This document shows positions 40,517-49,128 of a stretch of DNA of 64,000 bases, one piece after another. A program made the position numbers and the translations under genes. Location of the stretch: NCBI GenBank assembly GCA_023129115.1, contig JAGMCR010000013.1, positions 1 to 64,000 of the forward strand, in the 5' to 3' direction. The notes under the pieces are model-generated. The model saw only the letters and a list, made by a program, of their open reading frames with translations. It made no database searches and was not told the DNA's origin. Every line of letters starts with the position of its first letter. The stretch's first letter is position 1. Origin of the DNA: Candidatus Iainarchaeum sp. Lineage in GTDB: Archaea; B1Sed10-29; WALL01.

Positions 40517-42511
40517 TCAATACAGCATAAATTCAATCAGGTTCTTCACGAACACTTCGTCTGTCTCTGGCGGGAACGCGTAATAGACGACCACGCCCCT
40601 GCCGAAGATGTGGCTCGCGAACTTCGGGTCCTTCACCGTAATCCCCGGCCACGTGTTCGCGTTCCGGTACGCCGGCGTCACGTGCAGCTGCACCACCTCG
40701 TGCGAGTTGACGTCGTTCGTCTCCACCAGCACGAACGGGACAGGCAAGTCATTTTTCTTCAAGTCCTTCGCGCGCGTCACCCCTTGCACCAATGGGTGCT
40801 TGACGTCCGCTACCTGCATCACCGCCAGTGCCTCGCTCTCCGTCGCCGGGTCGAGCCGCACTTCCTGCGCAGCCTCAATCGCCGCTGCCGCCGAGTTCAT
40901 TCCCTCGGCAAACCCATCGCCGCACTTGAGCGACATGTCCCTGAGCCCGCGCGCAAGCGCCGCCCATTCGCTGCCCTGCGCAGTGCGGATGAAGTCCACC
41001 GCACCGTTCTCGTCCACAAGCGGCGACGAATAAGCAATCAGCGTGTTCAATTCCTCGATGTGCCCGGTCTCCGCCGAAATGGCCTCGGCCACGTTCCCGA
41101 CCTCATCCTCCTCGCACGAATTGTACTCGTTAGCGTCACTCCGCAGCTTTGCCGCAGCGGCCTCGATGTCGGAGACCCTCGACCCCAGCAGCGAAATGTG
41201 GGAGTCATAGTTCGACTTCACGACCGCGTCTTCTTCACTCGCCCTCAGCGACTCAAGCGACGACTTCGCGCCCGCGACTTTCGTGGCAATGCCCTCAATC
41301 GCGGTTATCTCCATGCTTGTGGGCACGCCATCAGGGATAACAACGGCCTCAATATCGTCGATGTACCCCTCCATCTTCGTTGCGGCAGAACTCACCGCGC
41401 TGGACGACTCGCCCCTCGCGTCCTTCTGCTGCGCCAGCGACTTCAGCGTCGTCACCACGCCGCCCAAATCAGTCTTGGCGCCGCTCTTCTCGTTCTCCAG
41501 GCCCGCGAGGCCCGCGTTAACGGCGGCAAGCGCCGCCGTGGGGCTGCACCCGCCCTCGCCGCCGAGCGCGTTGTGGCACACGACAAACCCTGCGTGCGCG
41601 CTCGCCAGGCCTTCCATGACAGTGTCAATCCCCGCGTAGTACCTGTCGAACTCTGCCACGGCATAATCGTCCGCCACGAAGCCGACGCCGAGCACGCTCT
41701 TGCCGAAGTCAATCCCGCCCTCGGTGCCCTCGGCAGTGATTTTTTCGTACTCGCCCCTTGCCCACGGGTTCGCCGTGGTCCTGAAGCCTTGCTCGTTGTC
41801 CCACCTGAAGTAAATGTCCTGGTAGCTCCCGCCCTCGCACGGGTAGCCCTTTGTGCCGCTCACGCCAAGCGTCCCGTCGAACGCGTCCGCGCAGATGCCC
41901 TCGATGTGCTCGAGCGCGCCGGCGATTAGCGCTTCCTTTTTGATTGCGAACGCCTCGCTCGCCATGGCGTCGGACGGCGTGCTTACCTCGCTTTCCTTGA
42001 CGCAGATTTCTTCTTCGTATTCCTGGATGCGCTTGCCGCCCTCGTCGCGCCACTCGGCGGTGTACTCCATGGTCCTGCACGTTTGGTCGCTCGACGAGCC
42101 GATTGTCCCGGCGTCTCCGACCCAGACCAGTCTCCCCATGTCCTCGAACAAGTAGTTGTAGAACACCTTGAGCTTTTCCGTCGGTATTTCGCGCGCGTGC
42201 TCAACGATAATCAGTGAATAGTCCTGGATATTGCCCTTGGACACTTGGTCGACGCGCAGCTTCTGCACGGGCAGCTGGTACTGCGTCTCAATCATTCGTG
42301 CGAGCGTGTCGGGCGAGCCCATTCCCTCGTCGCCCCTGATAATCAGTATGGTCGGCTTCCCGAGCACGGAATAATAAATGTCGCAGTATCCCTGGCCGAG
42401 CGACGAGCAACCCACGAGCCCGGTCTTGGTCGCGACAATAAGCAGCGCGAAGACCAGCACTCCAATAGCAATCAAGTGGGGCAGGTTCTTCTGCAGGTCT
42501 TGGGACGCCAT
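40517..42511 (-). CDS. Large membrane-anchored GATase-like protein with coiled-coil insertion
   Basis: 664 residues. One N-terminal membrane helix (LIAIGVLVFALLIVATKTGLVG) is followed by the first half of the fold seen in the two neighbours (KPTILIIRGDEG, YSLIIVEHARE, GRLVWVGDAG). A Cys-containing middle with long helical segments (about 180-560) follows, then the second half (VKHPLVQGVTRAKDL, GRGVVVYYAFPPETDEVFVKNLIEFML). The insertion makes it more than twice as long as its paralogues. A TATA-like ATATAAATAC (about 42531-42541, minus strand) gives a leaderless start. Probably a surface assembly factor; function unknown. Confidence 0.72.
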   Translation of the reverse strand: MASQDLQKNLPHLIAIGVLVFALLIVATKTGLVGCSSLGQGYCDIYYSVLGKPTILIIRGDEGMGSPDTLARMIETQYQLPVQKLRVDQVSKGNIQDYSLIIVEHAREIPTEKLKVFYNYLFEDMGRLVWVGDAGTIGSSSDQTCRTMEYTAEWRDEGGKRIQEYEEEICVKESEVSTPSDAMASEAFAIKKEALIAGALEHIEGICADAFDGTLGVSGTKGYPCEGGSYQDIYFRWDNEQGFRTTANPWARGEYEKITAEGTEGGIDFGKSVLGVGFVADDYAVAEFDRYYAGIDTVMEGLASAHAGFVVCHNALGGEGGCSPTAALAAVNAGLAGLENEKSGAKTDLGGVVTTLKSLAQQKDARGESSSAVSSAATKMEGYIDDIEAVVIPDGVPTSMEITAIEGIATKVAGAKSSLESLRASEEDAVVKSNYDSHISLLGSRVSDIEAAAAKLRSDANEYNSCEEDEVGNVAEAISAETGHIEELNTLIAYSSPLVDENGAVDFIRTAQGSEWAALARGLRDMSLKCGDGFAEGMNSAAAAIEAAQEVRLDPATESEALAVMQVADVKHPLVQGVTRAKDLKKNDLPVPFVLVETNDVNSHEVVQLHVTPAYRNANTWPGITVKDPKFASHIFGRGVVVYYAFPPETDEVFVKNLIEFMLY

Positions 42512-42536
42512 AGCAAAAGATTAGGGCGGCGAGTAT

Positions 42537-42644
42537 TTATATGTTTATCACGGTGCCCAGCCAGCCAAAAAGCCCAAGCCCAATAACCACTGCCATGCCG
42601 ATAAACATTCCAGTAGCCATCAAAAGCTGCCTTCCACATCTCAT
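42537..42644 (-). CDS. 35-residue membrane peptide
   Basis: An ATG frame of 35 residues: a basic start (MRCGRQLLM) and one glycine-rich hydrophobic helix (TGMFIGMAVVIGLGLFGWLG). A TATA-like ATTAAAAG on the minus strand (about 42668-42674) lies 25-28 nt before the start, as at proven genes here. It lies between the HD-domain gene and the large membrane protein, same strand. Existence is inferred. Confidence 0.5.
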   Translation of the reverse strand: MRCGRQLLMATGMFIGMAVVIGLGLFGWLGTVINI

Positions 42645-42682
42645 GCCAAAAGAAACAGCGCCCCGGCTTTTAATGCTTTTCC

Positions 42683-43450
42683 TCAAAGCGTGAACTTCGT
42701 GAGGATGTGCTTTTCCTTGGCCTGGACCACTGCCTCTACCTCAATGTATTTCCCCAATCCGGACAATGCAATCCTCGGCCGCAGCAATTGGTCGAGCTGG
42801 AACACGCCCGCCGAGTTGTTCATCTTCACCAGAATCTTGACCGGCTTCTTCGTGCCCTTTTTTATACTAACATCATCAATGGCCTGCGCCGATACAGCAT
42901 GAATGTCTTTCTTCCCCATGTCAAACGGAATCCGGCTCCGCCCCTTGCTCATGTCCGTCGCGTCCGCGACGCGCACGACCCCAGCCTCGACGGTGAACGG
43001 CGCCAATTCCTTGCTGTAATGCGGCAGCGCGTGCAGTATCTCGGACTGCATCACGACCTGCTCCTCGACAGAATAGCCGCCCAGTAATTCCGGCAATAGC
43101 TGCGGCGCCAGAATGATGCTGAACAATTCGTGGTTGTGCCGGTGCACGGTCATCCCGATGTCGTGCAGCGAGGCCGCCAAAACAACAACGACTTCTGCGT
43201 CATCAACCGTCATCTTATGGTTCTTCACAATACTCGGCTTCACGCCCCCTGCGACGAGCAGGCGCAGCATCTGCAGCGCGGCGTTCGCCACAATCTGTAT
43301 GTGCACGGGCCCGTGGTCGTTGTAGCCAAGCCGGTCAATCGAGTTGACGTTCGAGCACTTCCACATCGCGGCGAGCCGCTTGCTCGCGCGGACTTTCTTG
43401 ACCACCGACCCCAGTTTTTTGTTCCCCTTCACGGGAATGTTGAACCTCAT
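42683..43450 (-). CDS. HD-domain phosphohydrolase-like protein
   Basis: 255 residues from ATG 43450, overlapping the upstream stop (ATGA). Metal-binding HD motif: the early His in GYNDHGPVHIQIV, the HD pair in VLAASLHDIGMTVHRHNHE, later His in ILHALPHYSKE and Asp in VRVADATDMSKGR. Archaeal relatives are metal-dependent phosphohydrolases of unknown substrate. It is coupled to the sugar nucleotidyltransferase, which suggests nucleotide-sugar or nucleotide metabolism. Confidence 0.84.
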   Translation of the reverse strand: MRFNIPVKGNKKLGSVVKKVRASKRLAAMWKCSNVNSIDRLGYNDHGPVHIQIVANAALQMLRLLVAGGVKPSIVKNHKMTVDDAEVVVVLAASLHDIGMTVHRHNHELFSIILAPQLLPELLGGYSVEEQVVMQSEILHALPHYSKELAPFTVEAGVVRVADATDMSKGRSRIPFDMGKKDIHAVSAQAIDDVSIKKGTKKPVKILVKMNNSAGVFQLDQLLRPRIALSGLGKYIEVEAVVQAKEKHILTKFTL

Positions 43451-44730
43451 TTCTTCAGCCTCTTCATCAGCCCAAGCTTGGCACTGGGGTCGAACCCGCT
43501 CCGCAGCTTTTTCTTCTGCCACTGCTGCGCCAGCAGGACCACGGTGTGCGGCTCAATGCTCTCCCGCAGCACGATGCCCGGCCCGATGAACGAGTACTCC
43601 CCAATCTTTATCCCGGGATAAATGCTGCTGTTGATTCCGGTCTTGCAGTTCGCGCCCACGATGCACCCGAACTTGTTCGCCCCGGTGCCGACCTTCTCGC
43701 CGCCGACCTCCATGTACACCTCTTTCTCGTCGAACCGGAAGTTCGCCGTGACACACCCCGAGCCGAACATCGAGTTGTCCATCACGACAGAGTCGCCCAC
43801 GTAATTGTTGTGGAACCAAACGTTGCAGCCCACGTAGCTCCGCGCGAGCTCGGTCGAAAAGCCGACCACGCTGTTGTCGTCGACGTGGCTCTCGCGCACC
43901 AATGCGTTGTTCGCGACGACCGCGTCCCTCCCGATGTACGAGTCAACAATGACCGCGTTCTCGAACACGCTCGCGCCGTCCTCAATAACCGTGTTGCCTT
44001 TTATCACCGCGCTGGCCGCGATGCTCGCCTTCTTCGAGACGCGCGGCTCCATCTTCGACAGGAAGTGCCTGCTCACCCCGAGGATGTGGAACGGGTACTT
44101 GATTGCGCCCCAGTACCCGGTGTACGGCACAGCAACCACTTCTTTTTCGCCGCACATCTTCGTGAGCGCGACTTCGTACACGTCGTCCCTGCTGCTCGAC
44201 GCGAACTCCAGGCACTCCACCAGGCCCTCGCCGCTCTTGTACTTGTGGAACACGACGTTCACTAGGTCGCTTGGCTCGTTGCCCTCGCCCGGCTTCTCCA
44301 TTATCCCCGTTACCCTGCTTCCATCGGTCACGAGGTAGCCGCCAGGGAAATACTTGGTCACCTTCACAGCCAGAATTGCCGCGTCCCCCTTGGCCTTCTT
44401 GATGGACTCGTAGGCGCTTTCCTCGAACACGTCGTTCGCGCCGATGATTACGACTTCTCCCCTCAGGAACTTTTTCGCGGACAATACTGCGTCCGCCATT
44501 CCCCTAGGCTCTTCCTGGATTGCGTACTCTGCCCTGTCCCCCACCACTTTTTTGATGTCCTCAATATTGAGGGGCGAGCATATGAGCACTGGCTTGCCCT
44601 CGGCGTATTTTTCGGCGAGCTCGAGCTGGCGCAGCACAAGCTCCTTGCCGCAGAACCTAAGCAGGCCCTTGTCCTTGGTAATCGGCATCATTCTCTTGCC
44701 GATTCCGCCGCACAGGAATATTGCTCTCAT
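43447..44730 (-). CDS. Sugar-1-phosphate nucleotidyltransferase with beta-helix (GlmU-like)
   Basis: 427 residues. The N-terminal nucleotidyltransferase domain (FLCGGIGKRMMPITKDKGLL) has a shortened G-G-x-G-x-R loop, EPRGMADAV and IIGANDVFEE. It is followed by a left-handed beta-helix of hexapeptide repeats (ASIAASAVIKGNTVIEDGASV onward). It probably makes a UDP- or dTDP-sugar for surface glycans. The first 8 codons and ATG are duplicated exactly 105 bp upstream (44811-44836), on the far side of a stem-loop element, so the present 5' end has been rebuilt next to an insertion. Confidence 0.88.
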   Translation of the reverse strand: MRAIFLCGGIGKRMMPITKDKGLLRFCGKELVLRQLELAEKYAEGKPVLICSPLNIEDIKKVVGDRAEYAIQEEPRGMADAVLSAKKFLRGEVVIIGANDVFEESAYESIKKAKGDAAILAVKVTKYFPGGYLVTDGSRVTGIMEKPGEGNEPSDLVNVVFHKYKSGEGLVECLEFASSSRDDVYEVALTKMCGEKEVVAVPYTGYWGAIKYPFHILGVSRHFLSKMEPRVSKKASIAASAVIKGNTVIEDGASVFENAVIVDSYIGRDAVVANNALVRESHVDDNSVVGFSTELARSYVGCNVWFHNNYVGDSVVMDNSMFGSGCVTANFRFDEKEVYMEVGGEKVGTGANKFGCIVGANCKTGINSSIYPGIKIGEYSFIGPGIVLRESIEPHTVVLLAQQWQKKKLRSGFDPSAKLGLMKRLKK

Positions 44731-44738
44731 TCAATCAC

Positions 44739-44836
44739 CTTTTCCATCGACGCTTTTCCACTGTTCAGGGGTTGAGCAGGCAAGCGAAACCCCTGTAACA
44801 GAAAAAGGGTCGCCGCACAGGAATATTGCTCTCATT
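44739..44836. repeat. Stem-loop element, copy 3, with flanking 26-bp duplication
   Basis: The element (about 44739-44812) ends in CGCTTTTCCACTG and GTAACAGAAAAAGGG, like copies 1 and 2, with a different core (CAGGGGTT...AACCCCTG pairs). It is flanked by exact 26-bp direct repeats at 44706-44731 and 44811-44836 that carry the ATG and first 8 codons of the nucleotidyltransferase gene. Confidence 0.75.
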
Positions 44837-44857
44837 ATCGTCACCTTGTCATGCTTC

Positions 44858-44956
44858 TGGGGAGTGCCACGAGGACAAGCCGCAAGGGCTTGGGGGGAAA
44901 GGAATTGGGGGACGCCAGTTGGCGTCCCCCCAGATGCCGGTTGTGGCACCCCCCCA
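44858..44956. repeat. Palindromic repeat, copy C, inside larger inverted repeat
   Basis: A near-perfect 24-bp palindrome (44907-44930, half GGGGGACGCCAG). It lies between outer arms TGGGGAGTGCCAC (44858-44870) and GTGGCACCCCCCCA (44943-44956). ATAGGCCG follows, as after copies A and B. No gene is seen between 44850 and 45071. Confidence 0.7.
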
Positions 44957-45071
44957 TAGGCCGATGCTACCGCCCCCGCGAAAGGATTGTTTCGCTATCC
45001 TGAGTCTCTCGCATTAGTTTTCCGCAAACCATTTATATATAGTTAGTGTATTTACCGCGGGTGCCTTTGCG

Positions 45072-46781
45072 ATGAACCGAACCATCATACTCGTCCTGCT
45101 CTTGCTTGCCGCCGCGTTCGCGGCAGAAATAGAGTTCGAGAAAGGCTCATGGCTGCTGGCCACGAACATTTTTGGGTCTGGGCCGGACGAAATCACGCCG
45201 GAGCTGAACTATAACGGCGACCTCAGGCTTACGCTGGACTCGACGGCCAAGAGCCGCGCGTTCTTCAAGATGATTACGGTGTTCAACACGCCCACCAACT
45301 TGTCCTACGACATCGAGTTCGAGGCGCGCGTGAACGCGCCCGGGATTGACCTGGACTACAGCAAGGACTTTGGCAGCGGCGAGCAGGAGGACAACGACGG
45401 GCCGAACCTGTTCGCCTTCGCGTACGGCTTCGAGAACGCAACGCTCGAGGACCCGCCCATCAGCATCACGTCGCTTTCCTTTTACGACCGCAAGAAGTCA
45501 CTGTGCCACTGGCACATGGAGTGCAACTGGATGGGCGACCCCGACTCTGCCTACGGCTTCTACTGCTCGAGCGAGACGACGGCGTCGGGCTGGGTCTATG
45601 ACGCCAAGACGTTCGGCACCGCAGTGAAGGTGAACGAGGTCGGCGCCGAGGCGTTCCAGGACAACGACTGGAAAATGATTCGCCTGAACATGGACGCGGG
45701 CGAGTGCGGGGGCAAGAACACGACGCTCATGATAATGGGGGTGGACCCGTTCGCGGACTACCCATACACGTGGGAGTTCAAGGACTTCCGCCTCGTGACC
45801 ACCGAAACGATTGAGATGCCGCTCGACTACATTTATGTCCTGGAGGACGGCGAGTACAGCCGGCTCCCCAAGCCCATCTACTGCGGCGACGGCGCCAAGG
45901 AAGGCACTGAAGAGTGCGACGGCGACGACGGCGTCGAGCCCGGGTGGACGTGCACGTCGAGCTGCAAGCTCGAGAGCATCTGCGGCGACAACAAGATTGT
46001 CGGCGACGAGGTGTGCGACGGCTCGGCACGCACGCCGGGCTTTTCTTGCTCTTCGGACTGCAAGACGGAGACGCCAATTTGCGGCGACAACCTGATTGTG
46101 GCGGACGAGGTGTGCGACGGGACAGAGACCCTTCCCGGGTTCGCGTGCGCGGCGGACTGCAAGAGCATGTCCGCGGTGTGCGGGGACGGCGTCGTGGTCG
46201 GGGCCGAGGAGTGCGACGGCGTGAACGGCACTGACGCGCAGCACGGGTGCACGCAGCAGTGCACGCTTTACCGGCTGCTGACCGAGGACGAGCAGGAGGC
46301 AGTCGACGCGTTCGTGTCGCTCATCGAGAGCACGGACCCCGGGCTGCCCGCGACCGCTAAGCTGAACATACCAAAGGGGCTTTACACTTCAAGGGACATC
46401 AAGGACCAGTTCATACTTGCGGGCAACCCGCTGGACGCCAATGTCTCGTTCTGTGCCGTGGGCGTGACGGCGTGCGAGGCACGGTACATCTTTGTCGAGG
46501 ACGCGATGGCGACTGCCACGCAATTCGAGCCCGTGGACGTGATGAAGGGCGTGGCCAAGGTGTACGAGACCGACGACAACGGCACCACGCACTACTACAT
46601 TGGGTTCAAGGGCGGCGTGGGGTGGATGCCGTACATCGAGATGGACACGACGATGTGGATAATCGTGGGCCTGCTCGTGTTCCTGGTGCTCGGCGCGGGC
46701 GTTGTCCTGCTGTTGATACTGGGCGGGTTCGCCTATATCTCGAAGCGGGGCGGCTTCCAGTTCCGAAGAATTTTTAAATAA
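45072..46781 (+). CDS. Secreted, membrane-anchored Cys-rich repeat protein
   Basis: 569 residues. Signal peptide (RTIILVLLLLAAAFA), then a beta-rich domain (about 20-260). Four DUF4215-type cysteine repeats follow (CGDG..EGTEECD...CTSSC, then CGDN..VGDEVCD...CSSDC, and so on, about 275-400). A further domain precedes a C-terminal helix (TTMWIIVGLLVFLVLGAGVVLLLIL) and short basic tail. It is probably displayed on the cell surface with disulfides. A TATA-like TTTATATATAG (about 45032-45042) lies 30-40 nt upstream. The CGD...ECD...C repeats are common in extracellular metazoan, bacterial and DPANN proteins of unknown role. Confidence 0.8.
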   Translation: MNRTIILVLLLLAAAFAAEIEFEKGSWLLATNIFGSGPDEITPELNYNGDLRLTLDSTAKSRAFFKMITVFNTPTNLSYDIEFEARVNAPGIDLDYSKDFGSGEQEDNDGPNLFAFAYGFENATLEDPPISITSLSFYDRKKSLCHWHMECNWMGDPDSAYGFYCSSETTASGWVYDAKTFGTAVKVNEVGAEAFQDNDWKMIRLNMDAGECGGKNTTLMIMGVDPFADYPYTWEFKDFRLVTTETIEMPLDYIYVLEDGEYSRLPKPIYCGDGAKEGTEECDGDDGVEPGWTCTSSCKLESICGDNKIVGDEVCDGSARTPGFSCSSDCKTETPICGDNLIVADEVCDGTETLPGFACAADCKSMSAVCGDGVVVGAEECDGVNGTDAQHGCTQQCTLYRLLTEDEQEAVDAFVSLIESTDPGLPATAKLNIPKGLYTSRDIKDQFILAGNPLDANVSFCAVGVTACEARYIFVEDAMATATQFEPVDVMKGVAKVYETDDNGTTHYYIGFKGGVGWMPYIEMDTTMWIIVGLLVFLVLGAGVVLLLILGGFAYISKRGGFQFRRIFK

Positions 46782-46803
46782 AGCGTGCCATAAGTGAGGA
46801 GCG

Positions 46804-46968
46804 ATGAAGGTAAGCCAGGGACCAGCAGTGAGCGGGCCAATGAGCTCCGCCGGCCTAGTGCGCTATTTTGACACCTCGGGCGGCGGCCTCCAGATAACTC
46901 CCGAGCTCGTGCTCGGCCTCGCCATGTTCTTCCTCATCACAGAGGCACTGATTTCGTACGTTTTTTAA
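46804..46968 (+). CDS. secG: Preprotein translocase Sec61-beta subunit
   Basis: 54 residues. MSSAGLVRYFDTSGGGLQITPELVLGLAMFFLITEALISY is the archaeal Sec61-beta pattern: a Ser/Gly-rich start, AGLVRYF, and one C-terminal membrane helix. It is a small subunit of the SecY channel. A TATA-like TTTTTAAATAAA (about 46769-46780) and a GGAG tract precede ATG 46804. It lies among genes for secreted proteins. Confidence 0.9.
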   Translation: MKVSQGPAVSGPMSSAGLVRYFDTSGGGLQITPELVLGLAMFFLITEALISYVF

Positions 46969-47034
46969 ACTGGCTTTTTAGGCAAAAACCTTTTAAAGCT
47001 AGCCACCGTAATTTGTAACTATACAGTGAGTACT

Positions 47035-47607
47035 ATGAAGCGAGGTGTTCTGCTCACTCTTTTGCTGCTTGCAGCGGCTTCGGCCAGCCTGTTCGCTGTC
47101 GAGCACTCGCCGGGCCTCGTGGTGGGCGAGGACCAGGGCTACGTAATCACGCTCACCGACGCCAACAACGGCACCCCGGTTGAAGCGGCTTTGGTCGAGG
47201 CATACGGCGACGAGGGCGTCATCGCCCAAGGGGCCACCGGCGCCGACGGCAGCGTGCACTTCTTCCTGCACCCCGGGTCCCCGGGCTTCATCGCGTTCCG
47301 CGCGACTGCAGACGGCTACAACGAGTACGTCGTGGTGGAAGAAGTCACTGTGCCCGACGAGCCGGCGCCAGCCTACTCCACACCCACTCCAAAGCCGAAC
47401 GTGGCCACCAACCCAATAACCGGCTTCATCACACTTAACCCCACCGAAAGCTCAATCTTTTACTTCGGGTTCGCCGCGGTAATCGCGTCCCTGTTCGGCG
47501 CGACCTACATCTTTTACCTGAACTACATCATGGAAGAAGAAACAGAGGCCGCGTGGGACGTGACGCGCGTCATCGAGTCCGCGGCCGCGTGGCTGAAGGG
47601 CGACTAA
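47035..47607 (+). CDS. Secreted membrane-anchored Ig-like protein
   Basis: 190 residues from ATG 47035; an upstream GTG at 47026 is less likely. Signal peptide (RGVLLTLLLLAAASASLFA), then a carboxypeptidase-regulatory or Ig-like beta sandwich (YVITLTDANNGTPVEAALVEAYGD...GADGSVHFFLHPGSPGFIAFRA), a Pro/Thr linker, one membrane helix (FYFGFAAVIASLFGATYIFYL) and an acidic cytoplasmic tail. Probably a cell-envelope protein. Its end overlaps the convergent orc1 gene by 4 bp. Confidence 0.75.
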   Translation: MKRGVLLTLLLLAAASASLFAVEHSPGLVVGEDQGYVITLTDANNGTPVEAALVEAYGDEGVIAQGATGADGSVHFFLHPGSPGFIAFRATADGYNEYVVVEEVTVPDEPAPAYSTPTPKPNVATNPITGFITLNPTESSIFYFGFAAVIASLFGATYIFYLNYIMEEETEAAWDVTRVIESAAAWLKGD

Positions 47608-48620
47608 GACGCCAGCTCGTACTCCCTTCCGGTCAGCTCGCCTTTTGCCTTAATCAATCCCAGCCGCGCCAAGTGGTTCATGTAGTTGCGGTAGCTCCTC
47701 TGGCTCGCCGGCTTCTTGTCGGCCTTCACGTATTTCTCCCACAATTCCTTGGTGCCGATTTTCTTGTGCTTTTCCATTAGCTGGTACAGCGCCTGCTCGT
47801 GCTCGTTCAGCTTCTTGAGCGCATCACTCCTCCGCAGCATTCCCGTGGAGCCGAACGCTTTCTTGACGTCGTCGCCGGTGATTCTTTCCTGCTCCTTGTC
47901 CTCTGCCACGAGCGCCGCGCGCCGCAGCGTCTCAATCGCTATCCGCGCGTCGCCGTTCGAGAGGCGCGCAATCGTCTTCAAGTCGTTTTCCTTTGCCGCC
48001 CCGGGGACCAACCCGTACTTCGCGCGCACCTTGACTATCCCAAAGACTTCTTCGTCAGTGTACATCGGGAACTCGATTCCTTCGGCGTTGACCGAGCTCT
48101 TTATCCGGGGGTCCATGTCCACCATTGCGTACGCGTCGTTCGACACCAGGACGAGCCCAACGCCGGAGCGGCTCAAGTCGTACAGCAATTCGCTCGTCTC
48201 CAGCGAGTCGACTTCGTCGAGGCAAACGACGACCTGCTTCTTCGCCGCCTCTTTCTCCAGCAATTTCAGCAGGTCGGTCGCGGCCTGCCGGTAGTTGACA
48301 TAGATGTCGAGCTGGCTAAGTATCTCGGTGAGCGCGGCGTGCGTTGTGTTCCTCTTCCAGCAGTTCACGTACGCCGTCCTCGCCCTCGAGGTGTGCCCCT
48401 CCAATTCCCGCAACAGCCACTGGACCAGCAGCGTCTTGCCCGTTCCGCACGGGCCGTACAAGAACGCGTTCCTCGGCTTGCGGTTCACCGTCACGGGCCG
48501 CAGGCACTCGGCCAATTCCTGCTTCTGGCCGTCGCGGTGCGTCACGCTCTCGGGAATGAAGTACTCCAAGAGCGGCTGCTCGTCCCGAATCAATACAACT
48601 TTTTTGTCGAAAATGCTCAT
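47604..48620 (-). CDS. cdc6: Orc1/Cdc6 replication initiator
   Basis: 338 residues from ATG 48620, overlapping the previous stop (ATGA). AAA+ ATPase with Walker A GPCGTGKT (56-63), Walker B VVCLDEVD (about 133-140), sensor 1 (GLVLVSNDAY), sensor 2 (SNGDARIAIETLRRAA) and a C-terminal winged helix (YRNYMNHLARLGLIKAKGEL). It recognises origins and loads MCM. No clear origin repeats are visible nearby, so it may not be origin-linked or may be a paralogue. Co-transcribed with a GNAT-like gene. Confidence 0.93.
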   Translation of the reverse strand: MSIFDKKVVLIRDEQPLLEYFIPESVTHRDGQKQELAECLRPVTVNRKPRNAFLYGPCGTGKTLLVQWLLRELEGHTSRARTAYVNCWKRNTTHAALTEILSQLDIYVNYRQAATDLLKLLEKEAAKKQVVVCLDEVDSLETSELLYDLSRSGVGLVLVSNDAYAMVDMDPRIKSSVNAEGIEFPMYTDEEVFGIVKVRAKYGLVPGAAKENDLKTIARLSNGDARIAIETLRRAALVAEDKEQERITGDDVKKAFGSTGMLRRSDALKKLNEHEQALYQLMEKHKKIGTKELWEKYVKADKKPASQRSYRNYMNHLARLGLIKAKGELTGREYELAS

Positions 48621-49093
48621 AGCTCCACCACGTAATGCCTTTTTTCGCCTTCGCGCACTTTTTCCCACTTGATGCCCTTGATTTTGCTTAGTATCGACTC
48701 CAGCCGGAGCGGGTTCACGTCGCCGTATTTCTTGCCGTGGAACATGCCGCTCATTTCACTGACTTCTTTCAGCACGACTTTTTTCATGCCGCTCTCCCTC
48801 GCGCCTTTGATGAAGTGCTCCAACACTTTGTAGCCTATTCCTTCGCCCTCGGGGTCAACCAGCAAGTCGGTAATGATGGTTGCCTTCCCATCACGCAATT
48901 CAACTTTGTGGCCTACCATCACATGGCCGATGGGGCTCCCCCCCACCCGGATGTGGTAGAAGACAGAGTCAAAGCCAACGCCGCCGTAACTGTCTTTGTA
49001 CGTATACGGCTTCCCTTCAAGGCTACTGGACCTGCATAGCGCAAGCGTCTTCCCACCGTGCTTTCCAATAGCTTCTTCAGGTGCCTTAGGCAT
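48617..49093 (-). CDS. GNAT-like acetyltransferase
   Basis: 158 residues. ATIITDLLVDPEGEGIGYKVLEHFIKGARESGMKKVVL fits the GNAT acetyl-CoA loop region (E-G-x-G-x-G/K variant) and following helix. The first 60 residues are less typical. Substrate unknown. Coupled to orc1/cdc6 by a 4-bp overlap. Confidence 0.7.
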   Translation of the reverse strand: MPKAPEEAIGKHGGKTLALCRSSSLEGKPYTYKDSYGGVGFDSVFYHIRVGGSPIGHVMVGHKVELRDGKATIITDLLVDPEGEGIGYKVLEHFIKGARESGMKKVVLKEVSEMSGMFHGKKYGDVNPLRLESILSKIKGIKWEKVREGEKRHYVVEL

Positions 49094-49128
49094 GTCGGAA
49101 CTTATTCATTGCCGAGAATAAAAGCCTT

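Noticed and set aside
47604-49093. Replication origin next to orc1/cdc6
   Set aside because: I looked for paired ORB-like repeats with a G-run and an AT-rich unwinding region on both sides and saw none.
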